Part shown: positions 1 to 11,335 of the stretch, in pieces
Layout of the letters: each line of letters starts with the position of its first letter
How positions within the stretch are numbered: position 1 is the first letter of the stretch
Source: Papilionanthe hookeriana x Papilionanthe teres
Lineage: Eukaryota; Streptophyta; Magnoliopsida; Asparagales; Orchidaceae
Length of the DNA stretch: 64,000 bases
Direction of reading: 5' to 3'
NCBI GenBank assembly: GCA_022702705.1
Contig: CM040430.1
Span: 18,237,310 to 18,301,309 of the forward strand
Made by a program: the position numbers and the translations under genes
Notes under the pieces: model-generated
The model's database searches: none
What the model was told of the DNA's origin: nothing
Seen by the model: only the letters and a program-made list of their open reading frames with translations

Positions 1-1932
1 GGGTCGAGTCGGTTCAGACAATAAAAATAGGTATTTTTAATATTTCCTGCATGCGGACCCACCATTCCACGTGGCGTTATGCGATTAACGTCCGGACGCA
101 CTTTTGCGTTCGTTGTCCGGACCGCATAATTTTTCAACTCTTCAGCTTAGGGTTTAAATTTAATTTAGATTCCTTTTTATGTTAATTAAATTATATTAAG
201 TATTAATAAGGGTTATTATTTATTCAAGGTAAGCGTTATTTTTTTATTTATACAAGTTATTTCATTTCACTAGTTAAATGTTATATAGTTATATTAAATT
301 CAATGTATTCATATTAGTAATTTTAATTTGACAACCAAAGGAATTAAAGCGCAAAGGAGATATAGATTGCTGATTGTGCAACAAAAGAGAAAAAACATGA
401 AGAAAGATTATTATTTTATTTTAAATTATAATATGTTTAAATTAATGTTGTTTAAAATTAGTATTAAATACAATAATTAAATTTAAAGTGTAAGAATTGA
501 AATCTTAATTAACAAGAAAAAAAAATGTACTCTATGAAGTATAATTAAATAATGTGAGAAATTGTTAATGACAATATTTTATATATTACAAATGTTCAAT
601 TGAAAATGTTAAAACTTAACAAGTAAAAAAAATGTGAAAGATTCGAGGTGAGTGACTATATTTATATATTTTAGTAATATTTCTTATTTCTTATTGTATT
701 CCTGATTTCATGTAGATTTTTTAGTGTAATTGAAATTACAATATATTCTTCATATTATTAGAAAAATATGCATGTTAAATAATTATACGGTGATTTTCTT
801 ATAAAGTTATTAGAGTATTGCATGATATTTAGATTCCATGTATTAGAATATTACATGATTTTTAGAGTCTAATTGATTATTACGTGGTCTTTAGATTCCG
901 TATATTAGATTACACATTAGTAATAATACAAAGCATCTCATAAAAAAACAATGTATGCTTAGAAGAATGAAATGAAAATAATATATATAAATGGATGTTT
1001 GTATGTGCATGAAAACTAAAAGAGTTCGCTCCCAATATACGAGTACGCGTAGATGTTTTTCTACCACCTCAAATTATTATGAAATTTTGATCACTAATCA
1101 ATGTGCAACGAGGCTACCATATTGAGGTGATCAGGCACCCTATTGTTGGGAAAAAATATACAAGCAAATGTGGAACACCGATTCGAGAGATCCAAAGCAA
1201 AACTAAGAGCAAAATCACACAAAGTTAAAAAGCTGAAGAAAACACAAGAACATCAAGATTTAACCTGAAAAAACTAGAGAACAGAAAAAAATCATGGAGC
1301 CACACCTCACCAAGAAATCTACAATAAAGAAATGAGAATAAATGTAAAAATTACACCACACTCAAGCTTCTCTATAACTTGAAATACTCAAGCCACTTAT
1401 CACGATCTGACTCAAGGTTTGAAATTAACCAAAATAAGAACAGACAGTTGGAATGTGGAAATAAATTTTCTTTTTTTATTTATAATACTAACAATTTAAT
1501 ATTCAAAATTTCATCAGAGATACTAAAGAAAGTAATTTAATTAACAAGTAAAAGTTTTACTTTTCTGATTACGATTCTTTTTCTGTATACATTAGCTCGT
1601 CTTTTATTCATCTTATTTAAAAATTTCAATTATTTTGTACTCTATCCCTCAAGGTGATCCACTCGATCTCGAAACTATATCTCCTTTCTTCAAGTACTTC
1701 TTTAATAGGCTTGGTTTACTTCCCTCCACAAAAGGCTCCTCTTTCCCTTAACAATGCGTCTCGATACAACCTCAATATTTCTGCCCAAAATTTCTGATTA
1801 ATTAGCATATTATTAATATCTTAATACACAAACATATGTTAGGTTCATTAGTTAAAATAATAAAATCTCATATATTAAATTCATTATTTAATATAAATAA
1901 AACCTAGCCTTACCTTAATAATTCCCTCGACC
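1..1932. other. AT-rich region, no gene recognised
   Basis: No open frame of useful length, conserved motif or RNA gene is visible. The first 130 bases are more GC-rich and hold an imperfect inverted repeat (about 77-128) whose ends read TATGCG and CGCATA and which contains two copies of GTCCGGAC. The rest is long A/T runs typical of plant intergenic DNA. Confidence 0.5.
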
Positions 1933-2282
1933 TCACGATGAGGCACGAAGAAGAGCTACTTCTCGCACGAAGGCTCGGCTCCCTTCTTCTTGTTCTTCCT
2001 CTGTACGCAAGCACAACATTGAAGCCGCTAATCCTCTTTCCTTATGTTTAAACTCCTCTCCTCTCGTATGTAGCTCACGCCTGACATACTCCTTCCACGT
2101 CTCGAAAGCTCTCTCAACACCCACACCAAAGCGTTCATATAGTGTTCAACAGGACCGGCTTCAACATAAGGCTCGGTCGATTCACATCCTTCATGCACGA
2201 AGCTATTGCCTCCTATCTTCCTTCGCATAGTTATGGCACAATGTCGACTCTCAGGTAAAAGAAATACACAACACTTTTCCAT
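1933..2282 (-). CDS. unrecognised small reading frame, possibly one broken ORF
   Basis: Two minus-strand frames overlap here: an 84-codon frame starting at 2282 and a 63-codon frame at 2124-1933. A single one-base shift near 2030-2120 would join them into about 115 codons. The predicted peptides are charged (many R and E) and the DNA is more GC-rich than its surroundings, which is mildly suggestive of coding. No domain, signal peptide or membrane segment is recognised. It may be a remnant exon, part of a repeat, or chance. Confidence 0.15.
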
Positions 2283-2883
2283 AGATTCGTCTTTTGTGTC
2301 AAATTTGGCTGGGGTTTCTACCGTTTTTCCCTTTTTTCTTGTGCATATTTTAATGTTTCTTCTTAGTATTGTCTCAATTTTATGAGGTCTTATTGTCCCT
2401 CTCCTTAGAGTCTAGAATTGAGCCTTATAATTTCTTATTTGACTCTTCTAAAGGACTATTAATGCGACCCACACTATTTAGAATTTCAAAACTCTTCTTA
2501 ACCCCTTGTAGTCTCGTATGGGTGGTCCCAAATCCTCAGCGCTCAGTTGGGTCAAGTGAAGCCAACATGTCGAATCTCTTGACTTCCTATAAGGATTGAC
2601 GGTTCCTTAGTAAAACCTTTTGGACTTAGGAGTCTTCATTCTTTGAAGCACCACAATTAGCATCACACACACATTCACACCACATACATTCAAAATTCAC
2701 TGACAGTACAAATTAATTAAATCATAAATACCCTAATCAAATTTCTACTTAAAATTTAAACTCCTCATAGAAAAATATATAATAAAAAAAGAGAAAATGA
2801 TAATAATAATAATAATAATATAATAATAATGACACGTAATAGGTATGTACATACATATGCATACATATAACAATAATAATGAT
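2283..2883. other. AT-rich spacer with TAA microsatellite
   Basis: No gene is visible. A (TAA)n tract lies at 2800-2830, just left of the LTR element that starts at 2884. Confidence 0.5.
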
Positions 2884-3139
2884 TGATGTGTGCCAGAAAA
2901 TTCACGGTGGTAGAGTAATTGATTAGCGTCTTAGCATTGCATGTTAATTCAACACGCACTCAGATGAAAGAAAACAACCAACAATTACACCAGAAGTTTT
3001 TGCGTGGAATGCCCGTAAAAGAAAAAAACTACGAGGCTTGACCATTGTAAAAGTTCACTAATAGCGTGTGATTACAAATATTCTTTATCCCATGAACGGG
3101 AAAGAGTAACTATATTTTCCATATTACAACGTCGATTAA

Positions 3140-3535
3140 TGACATTAGGTTGGCGGCGATCGGCGATGATTGGTGGTGATCGAAGATGACGGTCAATAGT
3201 GGTTGACGGCGATCGACGGATGTCGACGATGGTCGACGGTGGTCGATGACAGTCGGCAGTGGCCGAGGGCAGTCGACAGTGGTCGATGGCGATCTGTAGT
3301 GGTCGAGGACGGTCAGTGGTGATCGAATGCGATCAACAGTGCTCGAATGTATCGGCGATGGTCGACGGTTGTCGGGCGATGACTGACGATGATCGTCTGG
3401 TTGGTGGTGATAAACAGTGGCCGACAGGGGCCCGTAGGGGTCGACGGGGGCAAGCGGTTTTTGACGACGATCTGCGGTGGTCGATGACGATCAACGGTAG
3501 TAGATGGTGATTGGCGGTAGTCGACGATGATCGAG
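3140..3535. repeat. degenerate ~21-bp tandem repeat in the left LTR
   Basis: Repeats of the form GGTCGACGGTGGTCGATGA, with two half units of 10-11 bp, run for about 390 bp. They are shared with 7545-7740 in the other LTR. The open frame at 3259-3510 is a by-product of this repeat. Confidence 0.65.
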
Positions 3536-3619
3536 ATTTTATTGGACTTTAGCTCCTTCTTCGAGCCTCAAGTTCTCTCTCGAGGATCAAGCTTATCCCT
3601 CATGAGAGGGCTAAGACTC

Positions 3620-3627
3620 TATTTATA
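3620..3627 (-). promoter_or_regulatory. TATA box of the minus-strand LTR
   Basis: TATAAATA on the minus strand, well placed inside the LTR to separate U3 from R/U5. It supports minus-strand orientation. The right LTR copy has lost the matching part. Confidence 0.4.
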
Positions 3628-4081
3628 GTGTTTTGGGTGCAATTAATGCAGAAATATGATCCATTTTGATCACACAGTCCATATAGCTTACTTTGATCAG
3701 ACGGTGATTGATGGACATTTGAGTGCCTTAATGATGTGAAATTGAGTAATCTCGGGCCCGTTGATTCTTCTTGTCGAAACGTTCGATCCTACTATAAACT
3801 CATCAGATTGAACATCTATTTGACCTTCCAAATGTGTTCGGAAATCTTCAAAGAGCGGTTTAATCACTTGTTCTGGGCTTGATTTGACTTGGATTGAATT
3901 AATTATTATATCATTGGTCCGTCTCATCGAGTCAATCGATTTGACTATGTGTTTGTTAAAATTGAATCTCTGGATGACTATTAATTGAAGTTTGAATGTT
4001 TTTTGCTCAAATGATTGCCTCATGATTCGTGTCATGTCTCAAGATTCGTGTTGGAGATGAAAATTTGTTGGTGGCGTATCA

Positions 4082-4093
4082 ATTTCCCCCCTA
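4082..4093 (-). promoter_or_regulatory. polypurine tract next to the LTR
   Basis: Minus strand reads TAGGGGGGAAAT and is followed immediately by TGATACGCC, the LTR start. A G-run adjoining the LTR is the usual plus-strand primer of LTR retrotransposons. Confidence 0.45.
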
Positions 4094-4193
4094 TTTTTGG
4101 ACAAGCCCATTTTTATCGTCCGAAAATATTAATATCTACAACACTTTATTTTTTTGTGATTGTATTATTACTACATGTAATCCCAACAATTAT

Positions 4194-4196
<3 letters not shown>

Positions 4197-4278
<82 letters not shown>
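4197..4278. repeat. (TA)41 microsatellite
   Basis: Uninterrupted TA dinucleotides. The reading frames crossing it on both strands encode only alternating Ile-Tyr and are not genes. Confidence 0.95.
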
Positions 4279-4281
<3 letters not shown>

Positions 4282-4433
4282 AATATGCATTCATAAGTGT
4301 TGTGCACCAAGGAATTAATAGTAGTCTCAAAAAACTTTTTGTTTATGTATGAGAATATATAATACATGTTTATAAGAATTATAACATGTGCAGCTCAGTG
4401 ATTTCAGTGAATTTGTCCTTTCTTTGTGCGCAT

Positions 4434-4438
<5 letters not shown>

Positions 4439-4516
<78 letters not shown>
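4439..4516. repeat. compound (TA)n(TAA)n microsatellite
   Basis: About 22 TA units pass directly into about 11 TAA units, inside the non-autonomous LTR element. Confidence 0.95.
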
Positions 4517-5154
4517 GTAAATGCATGCCATTAAACCTCTGACAACTTTTTCATACATATTATACTATTTTTTATCTTTGTTTAATGAATGTAAGCCAGT
4601 GCACGTGTGAGTAAACATTTTAATGTGGTTGGGGCACGGCCGGCCGGCTAATCCCGCCGACTGAATGTGAAGAGGTCGAAACTTAAATTTTAATGGATAG
4701 ACGAGCTAAAAAATTGGAAATTTAAATGGACGGGTATGCAAAAGAAATACAAATTTTTCTTTGTTTTAATTTTTGTAACAAAGGAATTTAAAAGGTCAAG
4801 GAATAAGAAATATGAATTTTTTTTTTTATTTTTTATAATGAGTATTTAATGGTTGCACTTCTCTTTTGAGTCTATATAATAATGAACATTTAGTGGTTGC
4901 TCTATTTTTTTAGTCTATATAATGATGAGCGTTTAATTGTTGAATCCCTTTTTGAGCCCTAAGGAGAGGTTAGAGGTGAAGTACTTAACTGATCCGAGAT
5001 TTCTCACAAGAAGAAAATCGTCTTGCGTAGCGGTGAAAAGTTGCAGTGAATAGTTGCGGCATAGAATTGCAACGAAAAGTTGTGGCGTAGAATTGCGAGG
5101 AAGAGTTACGGTGAAAAGTTGCAGTGAAGAGTTGCGACGTAGAGTAAAGTCGGC

Positions 5155-5400
5155 CTCACCCTACGTAGCAGACAAACAATAAGATCTTCTTTCTCATTGC
5201 AGGGAAGATAAAAGTCGTTCACAACTTGCGTAGCAGATGAGCAACGAGATCTTCTTTCTCGTTGAGAGGAAGATGAAAGCATCTCTGACCGGGGTAGGAG
5301 GCGAGCAACGAGATCTTTCACGTTGCGGCAAAGAAAAAAGTCGTCTCAGACTTGCGTAGCAGACGAGCAACGAGATCTTTTTTCTCATTGGTGTCGTGCA
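5155..5400. repeat. ~62-70-bp tandem repeat, four units
   Basis: Four units share GAGCAACGAGATCTT and TTGCGTAGCAGA. Just upstream (5025-5150) a shorter repeat based on AGTTGCGGCGTAGAATTGC occurs. Minus-strand frames at 5106-5496 come from these repeats. Confidence 0.7.
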
Positions 5401-6209
5401 TTCCGCAGAATATTCTAGTGTTGCTCTTGCACATTCTGGAGGTGATGAAGAAATGTTATAGCTTTTCTGCCGCATTTTTGAGGAGATGATTTTCATGCTT
5501 ATGAGGTGACGATATCTAGAGACCCCCTGACGATCATCAGAAGTACTGGAGTTTTGGGGAGGCGATGCTGACTCTACCCAAAGATAGTAGATTTGTTGTA
5601 GCCCTGTAAAAGTTTATTTTGGTCTTTGTAACTTTTTTTCACCCGATGTGGCATTTATAGATGATGATAATGTATTTCTTTGCTTTTTCCACAGTTGTTG
5701 TCGCTTCTTAATCATGCAAATTTTGCAATTAAAGCTAGCATACACACTTAATATGAAATTGTGTACCATTTAAGACTCGTGTCTTCTGAAGTTGCACTCT
5801 CAGGCTTATGCCTTATAAAAGCTTGAAATGAACTGATGTCTTCTGAGACTTATAGTTTTCTGAGGTCTTTAATGTACCCGTGCATTCTGAGGCTTATAAC
5901 CTTCTAAGGTCTTTGAGTGGAGATCCTGTTAACCACTTGCTCTTTTGGAGTCTTTCTAGCGGGACTCTGTCCACCACTAGCATCCCATCGAGACGTGCTC
6001 TATGGGCTCAACTTCTAGGGGTACTGGATCTTCCAATCGAGTTTTACCTCTTCGGCTTGACTTCTAAAAGCATGATAGCATCCGATTGAGACTTTCTTTC
6101 TGGTTTGTCTTCCAGGGTCAACGTTGAAAAAGGAATCCATTAAGGATGTAAGATCAATTCTAAGTTGTATAGCCGGAGATGCTCGATGGTATTAACCCTT
6201 AACGGACAA

Positions 6210-6575
6210 AGTCATATGAAATCCACTGAGGATGATTGACCTATCCTAGGTTGTTGGTCGAAACTTTTGCTTGATGACCGTAACCCGTTACAGAAGTGGT
6301 CAAAGGAAATTCAATAGGGATTTTTGACCTATCCGAGGTTGTATGTCGAAGCTTTTGCTTGACCGCTGTAGCATATAATGGAAGAGGTCGAAGGAAATCT
6401 ACCAAAGATTTTTGACCTATCTGATGTTGTACGTCGAAGATTTTGCTTGAAGATTATACATGTAATGGAAGAGGTCAAAAAAAATCCACCAAAGATTATT
6501 GACCTATTTGAGGCTGTATGTCGAAGCTTTTGCTTGACGATTGTAGCCTGTAATGGAAGAGGCCGAAACAAGTTC
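6210..6575. repeat. ~88-bp tandem repeat, four units
   Basis: Units each contain GACCTATC followed by GTCGAAGCTTTTGCTTGA and TAATGGAAGAGG; the GACCTATC words lie about 85-90 bp apart. Open frames on both strands across 6329-6626 are repeat products. Confidence 0.75.
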
Positions 6576-6924
6576 CCTTGGGATCAATCAAGTCTTGGGG
6601 TGTCAGAGATGCTATGCATTTCTTGAGACTAGGGCGCAAATCACAATGAACTATATGTTTTCTTGGAAATATGGTTGCAATCATAAAGAAAAAATGTTTG
6701 ACAACTTGTTAGTTGCTGCTTTTGAATCTTTTGCCCTCACAGCAGGGGTGTTTTCGATGCGATCCCATAAAACATCCCATGTATTGAGCCGTGAAGAGAT
6801 TGGCTGCCTGATTTCGTTGAAGAAGAACTTTAGTTCGGTGAAGGGGTGCTGAGGAAGCATTATTTGTAAGAAGAATGCCCCCTGTCTAAGAGCGGGTTTT
6901 AAAGTTTTGTTGTCTGAATGAAAT

Positions 6925-7145
6925 GGCGGGTGACAACCCTACCACAGTGGTGCCTAGGACGTTAACGTGAACGGCCTTTTGAGATTAGAATGATGGTTGC
7001 CCCCCGGCTTGAATAAAGTTGTGAAAGACTTCATGTTTAAATAGGATGTAAGAAGACAACCCTACTACATTGGTGCCCGGGACATTGACGTGAATGGCCT
7101 TTCGAGACTACAATGAGGTTGTCTCACATGTCAAAGAACGCACCA
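6925..7145. repeat. ~122-bp direct repeat, two units
   Basis: Both units contain GACAACCCTAC, GGTGCC, ACGTGAA and GGCCTTT in the same order. They lie in the interior of the non-autonomous LTR element, close to its right LTR. Confidence 0.6.
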
Positions 7146-7284
7146 GGGATGATCTTCATAATGTAAAGAAGATTTCTTTGCCAATTGGATGCTATACATA
7201 ATTGGCAAATGAAGTAGGGGATCAGTGTCTCAGAGTTAAAGACAACGTCAAACGGTGCTTTGTTTCCCACAAAGGATAATAGAC

Positions 7285-7745
7285 TGATACGTGCCAGAAA
7301 ATTCAGGCGGTAGAGTAATAGATTATCATCTTAGCGTTGCAAGATAATTCAACACACACCCAAGTGAAAGAAAACAACCAGTAATGACATCAGAAGTTTT
7401 TACATTGAAAACCTGTAAAAGGAAAAAACTACAGGGCCTGGCTTAGTTGTAAAAGTCCACTATTAGTTGATGATTACGAAGATCAATTGTCCCACATACA
7501 AGAAATAATAATTATATTTTTCAGATTACAGTGTTGACTGACGGCATCTGGTTGGTGGTGATCGGCGATGATTGGTGGTGATCGACAATGACAGTCGATA
7601 GTGGCTGACGACAATCGGTGAGTTAGCGGTGGTCGACGGCGGTTGGCGGTGGTCGACGATGAAGATTGATCTTAGTCGATGACGGTCAGTGGTGGTCGAC
7701 GACGGTTGGTGGTGGTCGATCACCATCGGCGAAGGTGCATGATAA
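7285..7745 (-). repeat. partial 5' LTR of the non-autonomous element
   Basis: Repeats the first part of the left LTR, including the GATCGACGG-type tandem repeats (7545-7740). The U3 and TATA-box part expected further right is missing, so the element was truncated here. Confidence 0.55.
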
Positions 7746-8149
7746 GCCAAGTTAATTAATCTAAAGAGGTTTTACTTTGGTCGAGCTATCCAAGTGGGCT
7801 TCACAATTCTCACATCCGACAAAGAGATTTATGCGATTTTCGAATGCAGCAGGTTAGCACTTGAAGGGCTTTAAATTCAACAATTACTGATAAAATTGTG
7901 GAGATTGGGAGTTTTGGGCCTCTGTATGTTGCAATCCAGAAGTTGCTTTCCCGACTGGATCGCAATGGCAAGAGAGGGCTTCTGTGATATTAACTACTAA
8001 TCGGGAGTAAGGGCAACAAAGCAAGCCACTCGATTATGGAGTTGCACTCGACAACATGGAGTCGAACAATCTAAGCAGCTGTGATTTTCGGGCAGAAGAG
8101 TTAAAGAAGGGGCTTGAGACTTCCGTGGCTCTTGGGTCATGCGAAGGCT
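7746..8149. other. junction sequence before the copia copy
   Basis: No gene recognised. It may be poorly preserved leader or 5' gag of the copia copy that becomes recognisable at about 8150, but no LTR or primer-binding site is seen. Confidence 0.3.
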
Positions 8150-8226
8150 ATGTGACGAAAAGGAAGAACGATGAGGAATTGACTGCATCGAGTTGAGGTA
8201 TGACAAGTGCTTAGGGGGAGACCCGT

Positions 8227-8620
8227 AGGTGCTACAACTGTGGAGAAGTGAGACACCCGAGCAAGGCATGTCCAATGTCACCCAAAGAGAGAGAGAGAGA
8301 CGGGTAGACGTGGATCACCTAGAGGGGGTTACCAGGCAAATTTGAGGGTAGTAATGAACGAGGGAAAAAAAGAGTGTTCATTATCGATAAGGATCACAAG
8401 TTATTGGAGATGTTGAAGAGGAAGCAGAGAGTGGCATGTGATGTCACTGAGAGTGCATCCACCTTATCATCATCTAAAGGGAAAGCTGTTAGTTATACTC
8501 ACTCAACAAAATGTCCTCGTGATACACATGTTATTGCCTCTATATCCACCTCAAGTTCATTAAAATGGATAATAAAATTCAGGTGCAGCTCGACATGTGA
8601 TAGGTATATCTAGTTAGTTC
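8227..8620 (+). pseudogene. copia copy 1: gag zinc knuckle and protease remnant
   Basis: A clean zinc knuckle C-Y-N-C-G-E-V-R-H-P-S-K-A-C (CX2CX4HX4C, 8230-8271) marks the nucleocapsid end of gag, which binds RNA. About 310 bp on, the protease active-site region reads S-G-A-A-R-H-V-I-G after W-I-I; the copia consensus has Asp before S-G-A. The codon there is not a clear Asp, and the frame shifts within the motif. Copy 2 has the equivalent segments at 14760-14830 and 15140-15245. Confidence 0.7.
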
Positions 8621-8984
8621 TCTTCTTATACTCACCTAGCAGTTTAAAAAAGTATTCAGACTGTTAATGGAACAACATAGTCTGTGGTTGGAACAAGTAC
8701 AGTGAGGTTGACCAATTCTATGACTTTGTCCAATGTTTTGCATGCTCCTTCCATTTCAATGAACTTTTTATCCATTAGTATCATTATACTCCAACAAGAA
8801 TGTGTTGTTTCATTTGATATTCCGAAGGTGAATTTTCAGGAGAAAGAGACTGGCTAGAAACTTAGGACTGACACGTGACATAGTGGACTTTGATACTTGG
8901 ATAGAGAGGGGATGAACTAAACCTTGACTTTCATGGTTAAGAATGTTGGAGCAAGAGGATCTTAAGGGAGTATGTAGGATGTAT

Positions 8985-9480
8985 TGCTACAACATATGCA
9001 TATGAGACACTCTTCGTTTAGTCTATTGAATTGTTTGCATCCATCATTGTATGAAAAGAAAATAAATAAAACTTGTGTGTGATGCTTGTGAGTATGACAA
9101 GCAGACCAGAAGCTCTTATGTTAGTTATGGTAGACAGGGTTTTGATATTTTTGATTTGGTGCACTCAAATGTATGGAGACCTCATTCTACAACTTCGATG
9201 ATGGCTAAACACATTTTGTGACTTTTATTAATTGATTTTCTCGTGTCACTTGGTTATATCTTATAAGAAATAAAGGTGACGTGCTTGTCTATTTGAAAGA
9301 CTTTCATAAGGCGATTCAGACTTAATACAGAGCTGTAGTGGAGGTATTGAGACCTAATAATGGGACATGGTATACCGACAAGGCAATTAGGGAATACTTG
9401 TCGCACGCAACAAATAAAACATCAAACAACTTATTCATACACACCAGCACAAAACAGAGTGACATAAAGTTAAAATATAC
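8985..9480 (+). pseudogene. copia copy 1: integrase remnant
   Basis: The pre-integrase segment (H-M-R-H-S-S-F-S-L-L) is followed by C-D-A-C-E-Y-D-K-Q-T-R-S-S and the rve core. The first catalytic Asp of the core (H-S-D-V-W-G in the family) reads H-S-N-V-W-R, and the second (R-S-D-N-G-T) reads R-P-N-N-G-T. Both catalytic Asp are therefore Asn, so the integrase was dead even apart from its stops. Confidence 0.75.
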
Positions 9481-10367
9481 ACCTTCTAGAGGTAGCTAGA
9501 AGCATGATAATCATGATGAATTTCCCAAAACACTTGTGGTGAGAACAGTTTTAGCAGCAGCTCAATTGATCAACAGTGCCCTTGAGCGTGTTGAATTGAA
9601 AGTCTCATTGTCAGATGTTGAAAGGCAATAATAGTGGAATCCTTCCATTGAAGGTATTTGAGTGTGTATGTTTTGTGAAAGACAACATGCCATCTGTAGG
9701 GAAGTTAGATTCCATAGCTGTGAAATGTGTATTTGTGAGATATTCTGTGACTGAGAAGAGATTCTTCGTGAGTATGAATGTGTTATTTATATAGTTTGAA
9801 CCATACTACACTCTGGAGGTGATTTCACCCTTAGGCGCTCAACAACCAGTAGAGATATGAGGCAAGAGAAAGTGTGTAGTAGTAGTGATGGAATGGTGCA
9901 AGTGGGAGAAATGCCATATCCTGTGATGTGGGATGAAACAGAGGAGACGAAAATTGAGGAGATTGACCTCGGTGGTGGTCGGATTTAAACTGAGGATGAG
10001 CTAAGGTTCTATAAGCAGAGGAAGAAGCAAATTGAGAGCAAATTGAGAGAACAAATTCTGTAGTGGCAACAAGTTCTGTCCCAATCTTTCCCAACTCTTG
10101 AGACACCTACATCATCCACCTTTGATTCAAAACTCCCAGGTGATATTATTCCTCTTTCATCCACTCCTCCCCCCACCCAACATTAAGGAGGATCTCTTGC
10201 AGCAATGCTGGACATCCCTCTAAACGTTTTGGGTGGGAACTTCACATTGCAAATTTTATTTCTTATTATAACATTTCACATTTAGATGGAGCATTCATTA
10301 ATCATTGGATTCTGTCTTTATACCCAAGTGTTGGCAGATTGCTAAAAAGGATTACAAGTGAAAAGCG

Positions 10368-11335
10368 GTGATGCATGAAGAGTTAGAGCTCTTGATAAAA
10401 ATCGAACTTGGGAGATTGTACCACTACCAACAGGGAAGAAGGCAGTTAGATGCAATGTCTTCACCGTAAAGCATCTCCAGAAGAGAAGGTGGAGAGGTAC
10501 AAAGCACGATTAGTAGCAAACAGGTATAGTTAGACATTGACAATGATGAAATCTTTGCACCAGCATCAAAGATGAGCATAGTGAGGACACTTTCTTCTTT
10601 AATGGTGAATGATGGATGGAGGCTCCACCAACTAGATGTGCAAAATGCTTTTTTTCATGAGGAGCTACTAAAGAAGGTATATATAGAGAAACCACCATGA
10701 TTTAGTACATTTCAGCCAATGGACAAGGTTTGTAGGCTCAAGAAGTCAATATACTAGCAGTCGATGCAAACAACATAGTATTCTTTCGACAACATAGAGG
10801 ACACACTACCATACTTGCTGTGTATATAGATGACATAATGATCACTCGTGATGATGAGGCAGATATTGCTCAACTGAAGGGAAGATTGGGTAAGCAATTT
10901 GAGGTAAAGGATCTGAGACAACTCAGAAACTTTCTTGTGATTAAAGTGGCCCATGTAAATGAGGGGATAGTCCCATCCTAGAAAAAGTATGTACGATACA
11001 AATATGCGGGGGTGCAAACTAGAACTCTCTCCAATTGATCAGAAGGTCAAGCTCAATACACTCGACCCGATATTTTTTTTTGCAATAAGTGTGATGAGCG
11101 ACTCTATGCATGATCCAAGGAAGGGCAATATAGATGTTGTGTATCAAATTCAGAGGTATCTAAACAACACCAGGAAAAGGGTTGATATTCAAGAAGGATG
11201 GGCATGTAGATATCAAGGGCTTTTATGATTCTAACTGGGTAGTTTTGCTGATGACAAACAATCCACATCAGGGTACCGCATGTTTGTAGGTGGCAACTTG
11301 ATCTTGTGAAAGAGCAAGAAACAATCAATTGTAAC
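10368..11335 (+). pseudogene. copia copy 1: reverse transcriptase and RNase H start
   Basis: RVT_2 signatures are seen: E-L-L-D-K-N-R-T-W-E-I-V-P-L, then P-T-G-K-K-A-V, V-E-R-Y-K-A-R-L-V-A, and the catalytic box Y-I-D-D at 10823-10834. RNase H begins near 11160 (D-S-N-W..A-D-D-K-Q-S-T-S-G-Y in mixed frames) and is cut at about 11335. Stops interrupt every frame. In the family this enzyme copies element RNA into DNA. Confidence 0.75.

Larger units (their letters stand above)
2884..4081 (-). repeat. 3' LTR of the non-autonomous element
   Basis: About 1.2 kb with TG..CA ends read on either strand. Read on the minus strand it has a U3-like part (4081-3628), a TATA box, then a repeat-rich U5 ending in CTGGCACACATCA. 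The region 2884-3530 is shared with the right copy at 7285-7745. Confidence 0.55.
2884..7745 (-). mobile_element. non-autonomous LTR retrotransposon (LARD-like), minus strand
   Basis: Two directly repeated segments (2884-about 3530 and 7285-7740) match base for base over long stretches and begin TGATGTGTGCC and TGATACGTGCC. The left copy closes at 4081 with GGCGTATCA, so the ends are short inverted repeats (TGATACG/CGTATCA). On the minus strand a purine tract borders that LTR at 4082-4093. The interior (4082-7284) has no recognisable gag or pol; it is microsatellites and three different tandem arrays. Length and lack of coding fit a large non-autonomous (LARD-type) element. The right LTR stops at about 7745, where unrelated sequence leading into a copia copy begins. 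The family is not identified. Confidence 0.6.
8150..11335 (+). mobile_element. truncated Ty1/copia retrotransposon, copy 1
   Basis: Carries, in copia order, a gag zinc knuckle, protease, integrase, reverse transcriptase and the start of RNase H, all in sequence closely related to copy 2 (13333-18473). There are many stops and frame breaks. It lacks both LTRs: homology starts at about 8150 inside gag and stops at about 11335 within RNase H. About 0.3 kb between the thumbless RT start and the YIDD region is missing relative to copy 2. It is certainly inactive. Confidence 0.8.

Noticed and set aside
3140..3535. CRISPR-like array
   Set aside because: Units are contiguous and degenerate with no unique spacers, inside a plant LTR.
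4015..4367. Frames of 73-107 codons on both strands
   Set aside because: They are mostly Ile-Tyr translated from a (TA)n microsatellite.
6329..6626. Frames on both strands of about 80 codons
   Set aside because: Encoded by the 88-bp tandem repeat.
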